From Candidatus Melainabacteria bacterium (GTDB taxonomy: Bacteria > Actinomycetota > Actinomycetes > Mycobacteriales > Pseudonocardiaceae): a DNA stretch of 8,241 nucleotides. The stretch is taken from positions 1 through 8,241 of the forward strand of contig CAJCJE010000742.1 of assembly GCA_903970565.1 (NCBI GenBank), written 5' to 3'. Below the pieces are notes generated by a model, which worked only from the letters and a program-made list of their open reading frames with translations, had not been told where the DNA came from and searched no databases. Within the stretch, counting starts at the first letter, position 1; every line of letters starts with the position of its first letter. Shown here one piece after another: positions 6,019 through 8,241 of the stretch. The position numbers were made by a program, and so were the translations under genes.

Positions 6019-6044
6019 GTTCGATCATTACTGGTAGCCGAACT
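6018..6044 (+). repeat. 6-bp inverted repeat in the yraN upstream region
   Basis: AGTTCG (6018-6023) and CGAACT (6039-6044) are perfect reverse complements with a 15-nt spacer. The left arm shares its first base with the end of the second DnaA-like box. It may be an operator half-site pair or chance. The remainder up to 6119 shows no promoter hexamer I trust. Confidence 0.35.
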
Positions 6045-6119
6045 CTCCTGAACCCGGCACCGTCGACGCATGACCCGAGCCACCCGCTCGGTTCCGACGA
6101 CGAGTGAGGGACAGGACCC

Positions 6120-6701
6120 ATGACCACGACCCTGCCGGCACCAGCCACACCGGTGCCCACCACCCCACCACCAATATCGGCGCGCACGTCGCCGACAACT
6201 ACCTCGGCAGTACACGGCCCGACACGATCCCGACCGGCGGCCTCCACCGCCACACCCACCTCCGGAGCCCCGGAAAACCCCGACCCACCCCCGCGCCACA
6301 CCACCTCCGCGCCTTCGACGCAACCGCCACCTTCTTCCAGATCCAGCCCACCGGGCCACGTTCTCGGCAGACGGGGCGAGGACCTCGCCGCCCAGTACCT
6401 GGAAACGCTCGGCCTGGTCCTGCTCTGCCGTAACTGGCGCTGCCGCCACGGTGAGCTGGACATCATCGCCACGGACGGCTATGGCCTGGTGGTCGCCGAG
6501 GTGAAAACCCGCTCCAGCGACGACTTCGGCACTCCGGCCGACGCGATGACCCCCGCCAAGATCCGCCGGATCAGGGCCGCCACGCATGCCTGGCTGCGCA
6601 ACTTCGGCGTCCCCTGGTGCGAGATCAGCTACGACCTGATCTCCGTGTGGTGGCCGGCAACGGGCACGCCACGCCTGCAACACCGACGGGGTGCGTTCTG
6701 A
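6120..6701 (+). CDS. yraN: YraN / UPF0102 family nuclease-fold protein with an N-terminal extension
   Basis: UPF0102 proteins have a restriction-endonuclease-like fold and usually sit beside comM and dprA. The biochemical role is poorly defined. The core spans residues 79-185: GHVLGRRGEDLAAQYLETLG (79-98), NWRCRHGELDIIATDG (105-120) and VVAEVKTRSSDDFG (124-137). The Glu, Asp and ExK pattern of the PD-(D/E)xK superfamily is intact (GELD 111-114, EVK 127-129). Residues 1-78 are a Pro/Thr/Ser/Ala-rich low-complexity tail not typical of the family. ATG 6120 has GAGGGA (6106-6111) upstream. An in-frame GTG lies at 6153, but I see no ATG or GTG closer to the core, so most of the tail seems to be translated. 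The TGA overlaps the next ATG by one base, so it is coupled to the comM-like gene. Confidence 0.88.
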   Translation: MTTTLPAPATPVPTTPPPISARTSPTTTSAVHGPTRSRPAASTATPTSGAPENPDPPPRHTTSAPSTQPPPSSRSSPPGHVLGRRGEDLAAQYLETLGLVLLCRNWRCRHGELDIIATDGYGLVVAEVKTRSSDDFGTPADAMTPAKIRRIRAATHAWLRNFGVPWCEISYDLISVWWPATGTPRLQHRRGAF

Positions 6702-8215
6702 TGGCACTCGCATCAACCTGGTCGGTCGCACTGCTCGGCGTCGACGGCGTACCGGTGGAGATCGAGGCGGACATCTCCGGTGGGGTGCCCGGCGTGCACC
6801 TGATCGGCCTGCCCGACGCCTCCCTGCGCGAATCCAAGGACCGGGTCCGGGCCGCCGTCCGCAACAGCGGCGAACCCTGGCCCCAGCGACAGGTCTCGAT
6901 CGCCCTGTCACCCGCCGCGCTGCCGAAGACCGGCTCCGGCTACGACGTTGCCCTCGCCTGCTGTGTGTTGGCCGCCGCGCGGTCCGTCCCGCCGACCCTG
7001 CTCGCCGGCACGGTGCTGCTCGGCGAACTGGCTCTGGACGGCCGGCTCCGATCCGTGCGCGGCGTCCTGCCCGCGCTGTTGGCCGCCCGTCGGAAAGGGC
7101 TGTGCAGAGCCGTCGTTCCGCTGACCGCTCTGCGCGAGGCGGCACTGGTCGACGACGTCGAGGTACTGGGCGCCGCCACGCTCTCCGAGGTACTCGGCTG
7201 GCTACGCGGCGAAACCGAACTGGCCGCCGAACCACCGCCCGTATCGACCAGCCGCACCGCGTCACCACTGGACCTGGCCGACGTACTCGGCCAGCCGGAC
7301 GCCCGCTGGGCACTGGAAGTCGCTGCGGCGGGCGGGCATCACCTGCTGCTCACGGGCTCCCCAGGGACCGGCAAAACCATGCTCGCCCAACGCCTGACCG
7401 GTCTGCTCCCACCGCTGTCCTCGGTGGATTCCGTTGAGGTCACCGCGGTGCACTCGGTCGCGGGCGCCCTCACCTCGGACGAGCCGTTGATCGCCGAACC
7501 ACCGTTCGTGGCTCCGCACCACACCACCTCGGTGGCCGCGCTGGTCGGCGGTGGAACGGGACTGGCTCGGCCGGGCGCGGTGAGCAAAGCCCATCGCGGC
7601 GTACTTTTCCTCGACGAGGCCTGCGAGTTCGGCCCGCAGCGTCTCGACGCGCTGCGGACCGCGTTGGAGGAAGGTGAGGTCCGACATGCCCGGCGAGACG
7701 GCATCGTGCGCTATCCGGCGCGATTCCAACTCGTCCTGGCGACCAATCCCTGCCCTTGCGCCCCGGCGAAGGACATCGACTGTATCTGTTCGGCCCCGGC
7801 TCGCCGCCAGTACTTCGGTCGGCTCTCCGGCCCGCTGCTGGATCGGGTCGACCTTCGCGTCCGGATGCGTCCCATCCTGGCGATGCATCTCAACGCCGAG
7901 GACCGACCGGAGAGCAGCGCGGTCGTTCGGGCCAGGGTCAGCCAGGCCCGGCAACGCGCGGTCCATCGCTGGTCCGCGCACGGCTGGCAGACCAACGCCG
8001 ACGTTCCCGGCCCGATGCTGCGCCGGGAATACCGTCTGCCGAGCCAGGTCACCGATGTGCTCAATTGTGCCCTGACAACGGGTTCAGTCACCGCCCGAGG
8101 AGCCGACCGCTGCATCCGGGTCGCCTGGACCCTCGCCGACCTGGCCGAACTGGACCGCCCCGGCGTCGATCAGGTGGCCACCGCACTGAGTTTTCGTGAT
8201 CGGCGGGCAGCATGA
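6701..8215 (+). CDS. ComM/YifB-type magnesium-chelatase-like AAA+ ATPase
   Basis: Members of this family (ComM in Haemophilus and Vibrio, YifB) promote branch migration during natural transformation. The actinobacterial role is inferred. The 504-residue product starts MALASTWSVALLGVDGVPVE. The N-terminal ChlI/Lon-like domain covers about 20-145. The AAA+ Mg-chelatase domain runs from about 190 to 395, with Walker A GSPGTGKT (219-226), the GGG loop near 283-285, Walker B VLFLDEA (301-307) and the sensor region LATNPCPC (346-353). SGPLLDRVDLRVRM follows at 376-389, and the C-terminal domain covers about 400-495. Cysteines 351, 353, 361 and 363 form a C-x-C...C-x-C set that could bind zinc. ATG 6701 overlaps the yraN TGA (TGATG). 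The TGA overlaps the following start as ATGA, so the three genes form one coupled operon. Confidence 0.95.
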   Translation: MALASTWSVALLGVDGVPVEIEADISGGVPGVHLIGLPDASLRESKDRVRAAVRNSGEPWPQRQVSIALSPAALPKTGSGYDVALACCVLAAARSVPPTLLAGTVLLGELALDGRLRSVRGVLPALLAARRKGLCRAVVPLTALREAALVDDVEVLGAATLSEVLGWLRGETELAAEPPPVSTSRTASPLDLADVLGQPDARWALEVAAAGGHHLLLTGSPGTGKTMLAQRLTGLLPPLSSVDSVEVTAVHSVAGALTSDEPLIAEPPFVAPHHTTSVAALVGGGTGLARPGAVSKAHRGVLFLDEACEFGPQRLDALRTALEEGEVRHARRDGIVRYPARFQLVLATNPCPCAPAKDIDCICSAPARRQYFGRLSGPLLDRVDLRVRMRPILAMHLNAEDRPESSAVVRARVSQARQRAVHRWSAHGWQTNADVPGPMLRREYRLPSQVTDVLNCALTTGSVTARGADRCIRVAWTLADLAELDRPGVDQVATALSFRDRRAA

Positions 8216-8241
8216 ACGCCGTATCCTCCGCCGCCCTCAAC
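8212..8241 (+). CDS. dprA: start of probable DNA-processing protein DprA, truncated by the window edge
   Basis: Only ten codons are visible (MNAVSSAALN), so the sequence alone cannot identify the family. The call rests on the conserved yraN-comM-dprA order in actinobacteria (Rv2898c-Rv2896c in M. tuberculosis, from memory). The ATG overlaps the TGA of the comM-like gene (ATGA at 8212-8215), which supports a translationally coupled start. Confidence 0.55.
   Translation, partial: MNAVSSAALN

Noticed and set aside
6104..6433. Alternative + strand frame over the YraN tail, considered as a separate gene
   Set aside because: It has no family resemblance, and the tail frame continues without a break into the conserved YraN core, which is the stronger reading.
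5991..7313. 440-codon open frame on the minus strand across yraN and the comM-like gene
   Set aside because: It is Arg/Gly-rich, runs opposite two well-supported genes with family motifs, and has no domain I recognise.
1..8241. tRNA, rRNA, CRISPR array, insertion sequence, phage or defence system
   Set aside because: I saw no tRNA cloverleaf, no regularly spaced repeats and no transposase, integrase or nuclease-effector motifs. Gene order and coding style are uniform housekeeping throughout.

Overview
This window is a high-GC actinobacterial chromosome segment with strong third-position GC bias, GTG and ATG starts, and very short gene spacing. All genes are on the + strand. The order is rpsP (partial), KH-domain RNA-binding gene, rimM, trmD, rplS, lepB, lepB, rnhB, DUF2469 gene, yraN, comM-like, dprA start. 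From memory this matches the Mycobacterium tuberculosis block Rv2909c to Rv2896c. The second lepB and the direct DUF2469-to-yraN junction (no formate dehydrogenase genes between) differ from M. tuberculosis. A Pseudonocardiales-like actinomycete is my best guess, but that is an inference from style only.

Region 1 (1-1951) is a ribosome and tRNA maturation operon: S16, a small KH protein, the 16S maturation factor RimM, and the tRNA m1G37 methyltransferase TrmD. Gaps are 4 to 40 nt. A 7-bp stem-loop sits on the trmD stop codon.

Region 2 (1952-2491) is rplS with a 180-nt leader. The leader holds a possible extended -10 and two mutually exclusive RNA pairings, which suggests an L19 leader regulator.

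Region 3 (2492-4668) carries two tandem, diverged type I signal peptidases. The first has an almost ideal leaderless-transcript arrangement (TAATCT, then GTG). The two copies share a perfect 36-nt direct repeat.

Region 4 (4669-5886) has RNase HII followed by the short conserved actinobacterial DUF2469 protein. A 28-codon reading frame bridges them with ATGA overlaps at both ends.

Region 5 (5887-6119) is the most unusual non-coding stretch. A perfect DnaA box (TTATCCACA) lies exactly in the centre of a perfect 13-bp inverted repeat, with a second near-consensus box right after it. It lies upstream of the DNA-processing genes.

Region 6 (6120-8241) is a tightly overlapping DNA-uptake/processing set: YraN (UPF0102 nuclease-fold protein with an unusual 78-residue Pro/Thr/Ser-rich N-terminal tail), a ComM/YifB-type AAA+ ATPase, and the first ten codons of a probable dprA.

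Most of the window is ordinary housekeeping. I see no mobile element, CRISPR array, rRNA or tRNA gene. The main items of interest are the DnaA-box dyad, the rplS leader, the leaderless lepB promoter and the YraN tail.
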